Positions 42,411-50,681 of a stretch of DNA of 64,000 nt are shown piece after piece. The notes below the pieces were generated by a model. It had not been told where the DNA came from, searched no databases, and worked only from the letters and a program-made list of their open reading frames with translations. The stretch is from Bacillota bacterium (lineage in GTDB: Bacteria > Bacillota > Clostridia > Acetivibrionales > DTU013): NCBI GenBank assembly GCA_023411715.1, contig JAEYOM010000183.1, forward strand, positions 1 to 64,000, given 5' to 3'. The translations under genes were made by a program, and so were the position numbers. The first letter of the stretch is position 1. Each line of letters begins with the position of its first letter.

Positions 42411-43265
42411 GTGAAAGAACCAATTTTTGAGAGTACAGATAAGTATGTTGCAAAGTTTGAGTACGAATTAGCCGGGAAGAACTTTAATTTAGTGATGGAC
42501 AACGGTTATGAGTACGTTGTGAGTTTCCTTAGCGGTGAGATCCTGATGTGGGCGGAAAGCGGCGAGCCTTTTCGCTGGGAAAAGTATCACTGCCTGAAAT
42601 CGGACGATACTACCTATTTTGTAAATATGGAGGTATTCGGTCAGCCTTTGCGTACTTGCCGGACTATGATACTTGATCTGGAAAGCAGTCTGGTTACCTT
42701 GCATATCGCAAAACAGGGCGGAATCCCGAATCGTCCGAGAATGGTCCAGACAGAGATTATTTTCGGCGCAATCGGGCAGCCGGGCCGACCCCTGCCGGTG
42801 AGGCGCCACGGTTACACCGCCGAGCTTGTAGGTAAAAAAGTGAATTGGACTTATTCGTCCGGCTTTGTGAATACCCATATCTACATCAGCGAGACGTATT
42901 GCCGCGCCCGGGCCATTAAAAGACCGGAGCTCTCCGACGATCTTACGCCTGAACAGAAGGCTAAAATAAAGGCGGATCTGGAGAAAGAAAAAGTATGGAT
43001 TTACGAAGAACCCATTAAGTGTGTAAAGATTAAGGATTGCATGTATCTTTGCAGCTTTATCGAAGAAAACATGAACAAGAGGGATAATTCAATCGGCGGA
43101 AACAATCTGCTGACACTGAGCAATATGAAAGAAGGTTTTGACATAGGGCGCACATTCTGTTTAAATGTAAGCCAGCAGCCGGAAAGCGGCATGTTCATTG
43201 CCTACGGCTCCTTTACCGACGAAGATACGGAAATTGAACATACGCCAAGCCCGTACAGGGTTTGA
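42411..43265 (+). CDS. MoaF family protein
   Basis: A 284-residue protein matching MoaF N- and C-terminal domains: FEYELAGKNFNLVMDNGYEY near residue 15, CLKSDDTTYFVNMEVFGQPLRT near 60, a FGAIGQPGRPLPVRRHGYTAELVGKKVNW region near 122-148, then VNTHIYISETY. MoaF was named in molybdopterin clusters but has no proven activity. The beta-barrel pattern suggests a calycin-like fold, as in phenolic acid decarboxylases. No other moa genes are here. The start is GTG at 42411 after GGAGGAG. It is paired with the esterase 62 bases downstream. A second MoaF domain is encoded at 52100. An aromatic or ester-metabolising role is inference. Confidence 0.83.
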   Translation: MKEPIFESTDKYVAKFEYELAGKNFNLVMDNGYEYVVSFLSGEILMWAESGEPFRWEKYHCLKSDDTTYFVNMEVFGQPLRTCRTMILDLESSLVTLHIAKQGGIPNRPRMVQTEIIFGAIGQPGRPLPVRRHGYTAELVGKKVNWTYSSGFVNTHIYISETYCRARAIKRPELSDDLTPEQKAKIKADLEKEKVWIYEEPIKCVKIKDCMYLCSFIEENMNKRDNSIGGNNLLTLSNMKEGFDIGRTFCLNVSQQPESGMFIAYGSFTDEDTEIEHTPSPYRV

Positions 43266-43327
43266 ATGTGAGGATATGGTTTCAAAAGGCGAACAGCAGA
43301 AAAGCAAGTTATGTGAGGAGAGAGATT

Positions 43328-44839
43328 ATGTTAAGAAGAGTAATCGTTGAAAATGGTCTGATCGAAGGTTTACCGGCTGCCGATCCCCGTATTACATCCT
43401 TTAAAGGCATCCCTTTCGCGGCGCCTCCGGTGGGTGAGAACCGTTGGAGAGCGCCTCAGCCCGCTGGTAATTGGGCAGGTGTTTTGTATGCATACAAATT
43501 CGGTCCGATTTCCATGCAGCATAAACCCGGTGAGGACCCGGACAATATCTATTCAAGAGAATGGAACGTAGATACGGATATCGAGATGGATGAGGATTCA
43601 CTGTGGTTGAACGTATGGACGCCTGCAAAAAGTTCGGACGAAAAACTGCCGGTGTTTGTTTGGTACTTTGGGGGCGGTCTCCAGGAAGGAAATCCGGCGG
43701 AAATGGAATTTGACGGCGAGCGTCTGGCAAGACGCGGCATTGTTGTAGTAACTGTAAATTACAGGCTCAATGTATTCGGTTTCCTATGCCACCCGGAAAT
43801 CACCGCGGAAAACCCGGAAGCACCCGCGAACTTCGGCCACCTTGACCAACAGTTCGGAACCCGCTGGGTAAAGAGAAACATCGCCGCGTTCGGCGGCGAT
43901 CCGGAAAATATTACGATTGGCGGGCAGTCGGCAGGAGGCGGCAGCGTAATGGCTCAGGTCGCTTCTCCCCAAAACGCCGGATTAATGCAGAAGGCGATAG
44001 TTGACAGCGGCGTTATGAAAATGCCTTATCCCGGCGAGCGTCTTGGCAGCGATATAACTTTAGCCCAGGCCGAACAAGAGGGAGTGAAGTTCTTCAAGTA
44101 TCTTGGAGTATCGTCATTGGCGGAAGCCCGCAAGCTGGATGCCGCCCTCATACGTGACAGAGCGATTGAATACGGGAATTTTTGCGGCACTGTGATCGAC
44201 GGAAAGTTTAGTACCGGTAACTCCAACGATTTGTATATGCAGAATAAATGCCAATCGATCCCCATGATGTTTGGGCATACGGCTACTGAGTTTCCAATGC
44301 GGCCCAAAGTAAAAACTGTCGAAGAATTTAAGGCTTTTGCAAAAGAAAACTACGGTGACAACGTACACGAGTTTCTGAGAATATGCGCGTCCCCCACGGG
44401 AAGCATTTCCGAAATGCTTTATAAAGCCACCGTAAGCCACTTGGAGTATACAATCAGGCTGTTTGCAAGGGCAAAAGCCGAAACCGGCGAAAAGCCCCCC
44501 ATATACTACTGGTTATTCGACCCTGAGATTCCCGGATGGGATAATCCCGGCGCCTTCCACTCCTCTGACCTTTGGTTTTTCTGGGAGACGCTGGCAAAGT
44601 GCTGGCGCCCGTTCACAGGGAAACATTATGATATTGCGCGTCAGATGTGTAATTACTGGGCTAACTTTATCCGTTCAGGAAATCCTAACGGAAAGGATGC
44701 AGACGGCTCAGATATGCCCTTGTGGCAACCGTTTACGGAAGATTGTCCCGCGAGGATGTGTTTCGGCGATAAGGCATATCTTAGCAGAGAGGGCCCCGGC
44801 GACCTGATGAAGTTCCTCCTTAAGGAATATTCGAAATAA
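43328..44839 (+). CDS. Type B carboxylesterase/lipase family protein
   Basis: A 503-residue alpha/beta hydrolase of the carboxylesterase B family, cytoplasmic (no signal peptide). Family marks are FKGIPFAAPPVGENRWRAPQ at the start, the oxyanion loop VWYFGGGLQEGNP near residue 112, nucleophile Ser in IGGQSAGGGSV near 200 (the usual GESAGG is GQSAGG here), and the His-bearing GAFHSSDLWFFWE near 410. It probably removes acyl or feruloyl-type esters from imported glycan fragments. I chose ATG at 43328, seven bases after GAGGAG; an in-frame TTG at 43262 has no site. Same operon as the MoaF gene. Confidence 0.9.
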   Translation: MLRRVIVENGLIEGLPAADPRITSFKGIPFAAPPVGENRWRAPQPAGNWAGVLYAYKFGPISMQHKPGEDPDNIYSREWNVDTDIEMDEDSLWLNVWTPAKSSDEKLPVFVWYFGGGLQEGNPAEMEFDGERLARRGIVVVTVNYRLNVFGFLCHPEITAENPEAPANFGHLDQQFGTRWVKRNIAAFGGDPENITIGGQSAGGGSVMAQVASPQNAGLMQKAIVDSGVMKMPYPGERLGSDITLAQAEQEGVKFFKYLGVSSLAEARKLDAALIRDRAIEYGNFCGTVIDGKFSTGNSNDLYMQNKCQSIPMMFGHTATEFPMRPKVKTVEEFKAFAKENYGDNVHEFLRICASPTGSISEMLYKATVSHLEYTIRLFARAKAETGEKPPIYYWLFDPEIPGWDNPGAFHSSDLWFFWETLAKCWRPFTGKHYDIARQMCNYWANFIRSGNPNGKDADGSDMPLWQPFTEDCPARMCFGDKAYLSREGPGDLMKFLLKEYSK

Positions 44840-44923
44840 CCATGATCAGACAATAAATCGGAAGTCACATCATGGCGGTATTGAGCCGGTATTGCGGCAA
44901 AGCCTTGAAATCCGGCCCTTGCC

Positions 44924-44951
44924 TTGACAACGATAGAAAGAAGGATATAAT
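44924..44951 (+). promoter_or_regulatory. Strong promoter for the marR gene
   Basis: Perfect TTGACA at 44924-44929 and TATAAT at 44946-44951 with a 16-base spacer. The predicted start near 44958 leaves a leader of about 80 bases to the ATG at 45037, supporting that ATG as the original start. Confidence 0.7.
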
Positions 44952-45072
44952 TAAATAGAACATTATGTCGGAAATGTCAAAATTAATTATATAAAGAAAA
45001 TAGTATTAATAAAATCTATTAAATATGAAGGAGCCTATGATTTAGTTATTTACTATATCATATAAAGTATTT

Positions 45073-45498
45073 ATGCGTACAAAGTTACACGCCGCGCTGG
45101 CAGAAGCATCCGGGATGCACAGCAGGAGGAGCCGGCAGGAATTCCAGAAGCTTGATTTGTCATATGGGCAACCCAAAGTACTCGAATATCTTTTAGACAA
45201 TGAGAACTGCCCCCAGAATAAGATTGCTGAACAATGTGCGGTTGAACCTGCGACAATGACTGTATTGTTGCGCAACATGGTGAATAAGGGCTTGATTATT
45301 AAAAAAGCTATACGTGTTTCGAGCGGTAAGCACGCATATGGCATTTCCCTCACAGAACTCGGCCGTGAGAAGGCGCTTAGGTCTATTGAAATTATCCTGG
45401 AGTTGGAGGAAACCAGCTACAAGGGCTTTTCCGAGGACGACAAGGACAAGCTTATTGAATTATTGGAAAGGGTCACCGAGAATTTGTCAGAAAAGTAA
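45073..45498 (+). CDS. MarR family transcriptional regulator, possibly truncated by a TAG at codon 3
   Basis: A winged-helix regulator of 141 residues as it can be translated: KLDLSYGQPKVLEYLLDNEN, then NKIAEQCAVEPATMTVLLRNMVNKGLI as the recognition region, and SSGKHAYGISLTELGREKAL as the wing. An upstream ATG at 45037, directly after AAGGAG, is in frame, and the codons between read ATG ATT TAG then LFTISYKVF, which looks like the missing part of helix 1. The amber at 45043-45045 would therefore remove 12 residues, and translation must restart at 45073, where no good ribosome site exists. MarR proteins bind short palindromes and often sense aromatic acids. Probable ligand of the TTAG-N4-CTAA sites. 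Confidence 0.8.
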   Translation: MRTKLHAALAEASGMHSRRSRQEFQKLDLSYGQPKVLEYLLDNENCPQNKIAEQCAVEPATMTVLLRNMVNKGLIIKKAIRVSSGKHAYGISLTELGREKALRSIEIILELEETSYKGFSEDDKDKLIELLERVTENLSEK

Positions 45499-45521
45499 AA
45501 ATAAACTGATGTAATGGATAG

Positions 45522-45562
45522 AATACCGGCAAGCAGATAAAGAACTGCCTGCCGGTATTTTT
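45522..45562 (+). terminator. Rho-independent terminator after marR
   Basis: A 15-bp stem with one mismatch: arm starting AATACCGGC at 45522, complement CTGCCTGCCGGTATT at 45545-45559, followed by a T run. It separates marR from the regulator-importer operon. Confidence 0.88.
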
Positions 45563-45591
45563 GTTATAAAGAATATTTATTTGAAATCATA

Positions 45592-45660
45592 TTGACATAC
45601 ATGTGGTATAGGTGTACTATAACTTAGTAATCTAACTTAGTAGTCTAATTAAGTATCTAA
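45592..45660 (+). promoter_or_regulatory. Promoter of the GntR-type regulator with three tandem operator copies
   Basis: TTGACA at 45592-45597, 17 bases, TACTAT at 45615-45620. Three copies follow at 12-13 base steps: TTAGTAATCTAA (45624-45635), TTAGTAGTCTAA (45637-45648) and the variant TTAAGTATCTAA (45649-45660). They cover the predicted transcription start. Confidence 0.72.
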
Positions 45661-45691
45661 ATAAACATAATGTGTGTTGATGGTAACTAAT

Positions 45692-46783
45692 ATGGCTCAG
45701 ATTGATCGGAAAAGCAAAACACCAATTTACAAGCAAATATATGAAGATATCAACCTGCGGATTCAGCATGGCGAGTATGCATTGGGAAGAATGCTTCCTT
45801 CGGAGAGCAAACTATGTTCCATCTACGGAGTAGAGCGTGATACTGTCCGCCGGGCCCTGGCACTGATGGTAGATGACGGAAAGATTGCTAAAATGCCGGG
45901 TTTGGGTGCAAGTGTGATCATGCCGTCGGATAAAAATGACTCTAAGAAAAAGAGTATTCTGTTTATTCTGCCGAAGGGCCGGCACAATACGGACCGGAAA
46001 AGCGAGCCTTTCAATGCGAAGCTAATGGATACAATGGAATATGAATGCTTTGAGAGGGGGTATGACCTGCTATATAAATCGTTTAGTAAAAACGATACGG
46101 CAGAAGACCTTATTCATACTTGCAATCCATGCGGTGTGTTTTTCACCAGTTATTTACCGCTTGAAACGTATAAGAAACTGCATTTAAAAGGCATCCCCGT
46201 AGTATTGGTGAATCAAAACCACCCGTTGTATCCTTCCGTCTGCCTCGATAACAAGGGCGGCGCAAAAATGGTAATGGAATACTTGTTTGAATTGGGTCAT
46301 AAAGATATCGGATTCATTTGCGGGTCAGTGGACGATCAGATCCAGTCGAGCCGTTTCAACGGGTATCGGGAGTCGCTTGAAAACAATGCGCTTTCACTGA
46401 ATTCGGATTGGGTCATACAAGGCGACTGGTCAATGGAGAGCGGGAAGGCTGCAATGCAAAAGCTGCTCAAAAAAGGGAAACTTCCCACAGCTCTTTTTGC
46501 TGCGAATGACGCCATGGCAATAGGCGCCATCATGGAAGCCCTGGATTCCGGAGTTTCCATACCTGAAAACATCAGTATCGTCGGTTTTGATAATATAGAT
46601 CAGTCTTCATTTGTCAAGCCATCCCTTACGACGGTTGCCGTCGATTATCATGCGATGTCAAGAGCAGCCTGTATGCTGATGTTTGACATGATCGACCATA
46701 GCAGCTGCGAGTTGAATGTTAACATCTATGTACCACTCAACCTGGTTGACAGGGAATCCACCAGCAGGGTTGAAGTAAAATAA
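45692..46783 (+). CDS. GntR/LacI-hybrid (AraR-like) transcriptional regulator
   Basis: About 363 residues. An N-terminal GntR-family winged helix (KTPIYKQIYEDINLRIQHGE, then MLPSESKLCSIYGVERDTVRRAL) is joined to a LacI/periplasmic-binding-like effector domain (about residues 85-360; IPVVLVNQN, GAKMVMEYLFELGHKDIGFI, FAANDAMAIGAIMEAL). AraR of Bacillus has this architecture and senses arabinose. It should bind a sugar released from the target glycan and control the importer downstream. The start is uncertain: ATG at 45680 and 45692 are in frame, and GATGG at 45679-45683 fits the latter. Confidence 0.88.
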   Translation: MAQIDRKSKTPIYKQIYEDINLRIQHGEYALGRMLPSESKLCSIYGVERDTVRRALALMVDDGKIAKMPGLGASVIMPSDKNDSKKKSILFILPKGRHNTDRKSEPFNAKLMDTMEYECFERGYDLLYKSFSKNDTAEDLIHTCNPCGVFFTSYLPLETYKKLHLKGIPVVLVNQNHPLYPSVCLDNKGGAKMVMEYLFELGHKDIGFICGSVDDQIQSSRFNGYRESLENNALSLNSDWVIQGDWSMESGKAAMQKLLKKGKLPTALFAANDAMAIGAIMEALDSGVSIPENISIVGFDNIDQSSFVKPSLTTVAVDYHAMSRAACMLMFDMIDHSSCELNVNIYVPLNLVDRESTSRVEVK

Positions 46784-46826
46784 ATTGGTTGTTGCATAAC
46801 AGGATCAAGAAGGGGGTTGGGGGTAG

Positions 46827-47774
46827 TTGGCCGGAAATAGTTTGGTAAGTACAAGCAGTAAAGCTACACTTCGCGCCAGGATTGTGAAGGATTGGCAAAG
46901 GCATAAAGCCATATATATCCTTGCGCTGTTGGGAGTGGCGTATTATATTATCTTCTGTTATCTGCCTATTGGCGGTATTCTGATGGCATTTGAAAACTAT
47001 AAACCTACGAGGGGCCTTTTTCATAGCAAGTGGGTTGGATTCAAATACTTCATTGATTTCTTTTCGGGCGCATATGCCTGGAGAGTTATTCGAAATACGA
47101 TTCTGATTAATTTTTATGATCTGATTGTTGGATTTCCCGCCCCCATCATATTCGCTCTTTTGCTCAACGAAATAACGAGCAACGCGTTTAAGCGGACTGT
47201 TCAGACAATATCCTACCTGCCGTTTTTTATATCGCAGGTTGTTATATGCGGGATTCTGCTGGACTTTCTATCTCTGGACGGCCTGTTCAACCAGATTATT
47301 ACCATGTTTGGACTTGAGAAAACGGCTTTCATGATATTCCCACAGTATTTCAGAACGATTTATGTAGGCTCCGGTATCTGGCAAGGATTGGGTTACGGGG
47401 CGATCATCTACCTTGCCGCGCTGTCTTCGGTTGATGTACAGTTATATGACTCTGCGGTAATAGACGGATGCAACCGGTTCAAGCGGATGCTCCATGTAAC
47501 ACTGCCGGGTATCATGCCCACAATAATTATCATGTTGATCCTTCGCATCGGAAACATGATGAGTGTCGGCTTTGAAAAAATAATTCTGCTTTATAACCCG
47601 TCTGTTTATGAAACGGCTGACGTAATTTCGAGTTTCGTCTATCGCTACGGCTTACTGCAGGGAAATTTCAGCTACAGCACAGCGGTCGGACTTTTCAACT
47701 CGGTCGTGAATTTTGCGCTGCTGGCTATTACGAACAGTATCAGTAAACGCGTAAGCGACATTTCACTATGGTAG
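46827..47774 (+). CDS. Sugar ABC transporter permease, LplB/YteP type
   Basis: A 315-residue permease with six transmembrane helices. The binding-protein-dependent transport motif that contacts the ATPase is present as DSAVIDGCNRFKRMLHVTLPG near residue 208. This subgroup (CUT1, LplB/YteP) imports complex oligosaccharides such as pectin-derived disaccharides with an ATPase usually encoded elsewhere (MsmX-like), and none is encoded here. The start is TTG at 46827 with a G-rich site upstream. It lies 43 bases after the regulator and 18 before the second permease. Confidence 0.9.
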   Translation: MAGNSLVSTSSKATLRARIVKDWQRHKAIYILALLGVAYYIIFCYLPIGGILMAFENYKPTRGLFHSKWVGFKYFIDFFSGAYAWRVIRNTILINFYDLIVGFPAPIIFALLLNEITSNAFKRTVQTISYLPFFISQVVICGILLDFLSLDGLFNQIITMFGLEKTAFMIFPQYFRTIYVGSGIWQGLGYGAIIYLAALSSVDVQLYDSAVIDGCNRFKRMLHVTLPGIMPTIIIMLILRIGNMMSVGFEKIILLYNPSVYETADVISSFVYRYGLLQGNFSYSTAVGLFNSVVNFALLAITNSISKRVSDISLW

Positions 47775-47792
47775 AGTGAGGAGGTTTTGAAT

Positions 47793-48686
47793 ATGTGGAA
47801 TTATGGGAAAAAGAGTGTCGGCAGTAAAGTGTTTGATACCTGCAATGCTATATTTCTGATATTTATCAGTATCGTAACAATATATCCATTCATTTTTGTC
47901 CTGTTCGCTTCCTTAAGCGATCCGGTAGAACTGATGGCTCATCGCGGGGTTTTGCTGCACCCGTTGGGATTCACACTGAACGGGTATCTTTTGGCGTTCA
48001 AAACCGACGATATTATCAACGGCTATGGCGTAACTGCTTTCCTGGTAATTGTCGGAACATTATGCAATCTGGTAATGACAACGATCTTTGCCTATGTTAT
48101 TTCTAAATCCGATATGCTGTGGAACCGGTTTCTGATTATTATGGTTATTATAACGATGTATTTCAGCGGCGGTATGATACCAAACTTTATTATTGTGAAA
48201 ACGCTTGGTTTGTATGACAGTCTCTGGTCTCTGGTTCTGCCGAATCTGATTAACACATTTTTCCTGATTATCATGCGCACTGCTATTATGGCGGTCCCGT
48301 CAGAGCTTGAGGAAGCGGCCAGGCTGGATGGCGCAGGGGAGCTGTCGGTTTTACTGAAGGTAGTGATACCGGCGACTGTGCCGACGCTCGCAGCTATCGG
48401 ACTCTTTTATGCGATTGGTTATTGGAACAGCTGGTCAAATGCGCTGATCTATATTAAAACGACTTCAAAATACCCGCTGCAAATGGTTCTTCGTATGATT
48501 CTTGTACAGAATAACCAAAGCGGACAAATGGTAAACTCCGGAGTTTCAGACTCTCAGGGAGAAGCGTACAGAAGGCTGATGAAGTATTCAACTGTAATTA
48601 TCTCAACAGTACCCATCATGGTGGTCTACCCGTTCATACAGAAGTATTTCACGAAAGGTATGATGATAGGGGCGCTGAAAGGGTAA
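47793..48686 (+). CDS. Sugar ABC transporter permease, LplC/YtcP type
   Basis: A 297-residue permease with six helices. The EAA-type motif is ELEEAARLDGAGELSVLLKVVIPA near residue 170, followed by YAIGYWNSWSNALIYI. It partners the permease at 46827 to form the membrane pore of a CUT1 oligosaccharide importer. GAGGAGG at 47778-47784 points to ATG at 47793; the in-frame TTG at 47787 is part of the spacer. The following 231 bases to the binding-protein gene contain no gene, only a small CTGGT/ACCAG hairpin near 48880. Confidence 0.9.
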   Translation: MWNYGKKSVGSKVFDTCNAIFLIFISIVTIYPFIFVLFASLSDPVELMAHRGVLLHPLGFTLNGYLLAFKTDDIINGYGVTAFLVIVGTLCNLVMTTIFAYVISKSDMLWNRFLIIMVIITMYFSGGMIPNFIIVKTLGLYDSLWSLVLPNLINTFFLIIMRTAIMAVPSELEEAARLDGAGELSVLLKVVIPATVPTLAAIGLFYAIGYWNSWSNALIYIKTTSKYPLQMVLRMILVQNNQSGQMVNSGVSDSQGEAYRRLMKYSTVIISTVPIMVVYPFIQKYFTKGMMIGALKG

Positions 48687-48917
48687 TCTGCAATCGAACA
48701 GCGTCCGGAAATTTCTCATTAGCTTATAGAACTTCAACGATTTGTTTAAGCGCTGGAGATGAACTCCTTTGACGCCGTATTGTAACGACCGCAAAAAGCA
48801 TGCAATTCGGAGTAGGCGGAATAATTTCCTGCTTAAAATACAACCGGATGCCTTGAGATATAAAAACCAAGGTGTCTGGTAAAAAAACCAGTTGCTAAAT
48901 TAAAAGGGGGTAAAATC

Positions 48918-50594
48918 ATGAAAAACAGCCGTCTAATTTCCTTGTTTGTCGCGATCACGGTACTGATCTCGCTGGTCGGATGCGGCGCATCCCAATCGAA
49001 CGAAACCTCAACCACGGCAACAGCAGCTTCCTCTGATCAGGCCGGTACTCAAACGGCAGCAGCCACAGGTGAACCAACAAAAATAACGTATTACAGGTCG
49101 GGTATTCAACAAAAATGCCTGACAAACTTCTCAGATGCAATGTGGGTTCAGGAACTTGAAAAGAGGATGAATGTAAAAATCGATTTCCAGGGCCCGAAAA
49201 CTACCGACGATTACAACCAGGCGGCAGCTATTATGCTCAACAGCGGCACGCTGACTGACTTGTTCTACTATGACTTCAGCAGATATGACGGAGGTTTGTC
49301 CGCAGCTATTGAGGATGGTATAGCCGTAAATGTCAGTGAAAAGTACAAGGATAAAATGCCGAATTGGTTTTCTATTCTTGACAAAAGCCCTGAAATCCGT
49401 AAAGCAGTTACGTTGGATGACGGCGCCTCGGCAATATTCAACCACGTCGATGAAGACATGGCTCGTTCGGCATACTGGGGCATGGGTATTCGCGCAGACT
49501 GGCTGAAGAAGCTCAACCTGAATATGCCCACTACCGTTGACGAGTTATATAACGTTTTGGTTGCGTTCCGCGATAAGGATCCTAACGGTAACGGCAAGAA
49601 AGATGAAATTCCATTCTGCGATTATTATCAATCGGGTTCAAACTTTATGTTTGCTATGATGGATATGACTGCTTCATTTGGCCTGTTGTACCAGGAAGTT
49701 CAGCAGGATCCGAACAATCCCGGTAAAGTGAATTACTGGATTACAGTAAATGATGGCAAGAACTTCCAGGACTGCGTTGCTACACTACACAAGTGGTATC
49801 AGGAGAAACTCATCGATCCTGAGTTCTCGACACAGGATGGCACAGCACTCGAATCAAAGGTTACCAGCAATCTTGTAGGAACTACACATGTATGGCCATC
49901 CGGATTCAATACCTGGAATGCGGCTCTCAGGAAAACCGACCCGAATGCCGATCTTGAAGGCATGCCGGCTTTGGCTGGTGAGTCGGGCAAGGCCTACAGT
50001 GCAAACAGTGCTCTTGTACGTCATGCGGCTGGAAACAAGGGAACCGTTATTACCACGCAGGCTGAAAAGGATGGAACAGTAGAAGCATGTCTCAAGCTGA
50101 TTGATTACATGTACAGTCAGGAAGGCAGCGATCTAATCAACTGGGGCGTAAAGGATGATACATACACGGTAGGCGCTGACGGAAAGAAAGCATGGACCGA
50201 TAAGCTTACAAAGGATCCGCAGTATGCTCTGAACGATATACAGTTCAAGTATGCGCTGCCGACGTTTGGCGACTTCCCGAAGGTTATGAGCTATGATGCA
50301 TGGGCTTCGATCGAACTTAACAGTCCGGAAGCTGTGCGTGCGCATGATGAGTGGTATAAGGCTGACCAGGGTCTGCTGCTGCCTGCGCTTACCTTGAGCT
50401 CAAGCGAGTCCACGGAATATGCTAAAATTATGAACGACGTTAACACTGCGATTTCCGAGAACTTTGTCAAGTTCATTATCGGTACTCGCCCTGTGTCCGA
50501 TGTTCCCGCACTGGTTAAGCAGTGCAAGGATCTCGGGATTGAAAAGGCAATGGCCATGTACCAGAGTGCTTACGACCGTTACAACCAAAAGTAA
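48918..50594 (+). CDS. Extracellular solute-binding lipoprotein, LipO/YtcQ type
   Basis: A 558-residue lipoprotein. A basic start and hydrophobic core are followed by the lipobox LVGC with Cys about residue 22, then a Ser/Thr/Ala/Gln-rich linker (residues 23-50). The mature protein has the large type-1 sugar-binding fold: WVQELEKRMNVKIDF near 77, TLTDLFYYDFSRYDGG, a calcium-like loop RDKDPNGNGKKDEIPF near 218, and PTFGDFPKVM near 450. It captures glycan oligosaccharides outside the cell for the two upstream permeases. AAAGGGGG lies before ATG. A stem-loop follows the stop. Confidence 0.92.
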   Translation: MKNSRLISLFVAITVLISLVGCGASQSNETSTTATAASSDQAGTQTAAATGEPTKITYYRSGIQQKCLTNFSDAMWVQELEKRMNVKIDFQGPKTTDDYNQAAAIMLNSGTLTDLFYYDFSRYDGGLSAAIEDGIAVNVSEKYKDKMPNWFSILDKSPEIRKAVTLDDGASAIFNHVDEDMARSAYWGMGIRADWLKKLNLNMPTTVDELYNVLVAFRDKDPNGNGKKDEIPFCDYYQSGSNFMFAMMDMTASFGLLYQEVQQDPNNPGKVNYWITVNDGKNFQDCVATLHKWYQEKLIDPEFSTQDGTALESKVTSNLVGTTHVWPSGFNTWNAALRKTDPNADLEGMPALAGESGKAYSANSALVRHAAGNKGTVITTQAEKDGTVEACLKLIDYMYSQEGSDLINWGVKDDTYTVGADGKKAWTDKLTKDPQYALNDIQFKYALPTFGDFPKVMSYDAWASIELNSPEAVRAHDEWYKADQGLLLPALTLSSSESTEYAKIMNDVNTAISENFVKFIIGTRPVSDVPALVKQCKDLGIEKAMAMYQSAYDRYNQK

Positions 50595-50606
50595 TGTAAA
50601 CTGATG

Positions 50607-50641
50607 AAAAGGGCTTCTGGTATATGCCGGGAGCCCTTTTC
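50607..50641 (+). terminator. Stem-loop after the binding-protein gene (partial terminator)
   Basis: AAAAGGGCT at 50607-50615 pairs with AGCCCTTTT at 50632-50640, ending in T residues. It stands between the binding protein and GH4 genes with no new promoter visible. It probably lowers expression of the enzymes relative to the abundant binding protein, or stabilises its mRNA. Confidence 0.7.
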
Positions 50642-50681
50642 GCAACAAAATGTACCATACCAGGCTTAAGGAGGTAAAACC

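Noticed and set aside
42411..43265. Molybdenum cofactor biosynthesis gene
   Set aside because: The MoaF name is historical; no moa, mod or molybdoenzyme genes are nearby.
34425..45045. Pyrrolysine or TAG recoding as the main reading of the two in-frame TAGs
   Set aside because: Several intact genes here end in TAG (for example at 1670-1672) and neither affected family uses pyrrolysine, so mutation or sequence error is simpler.
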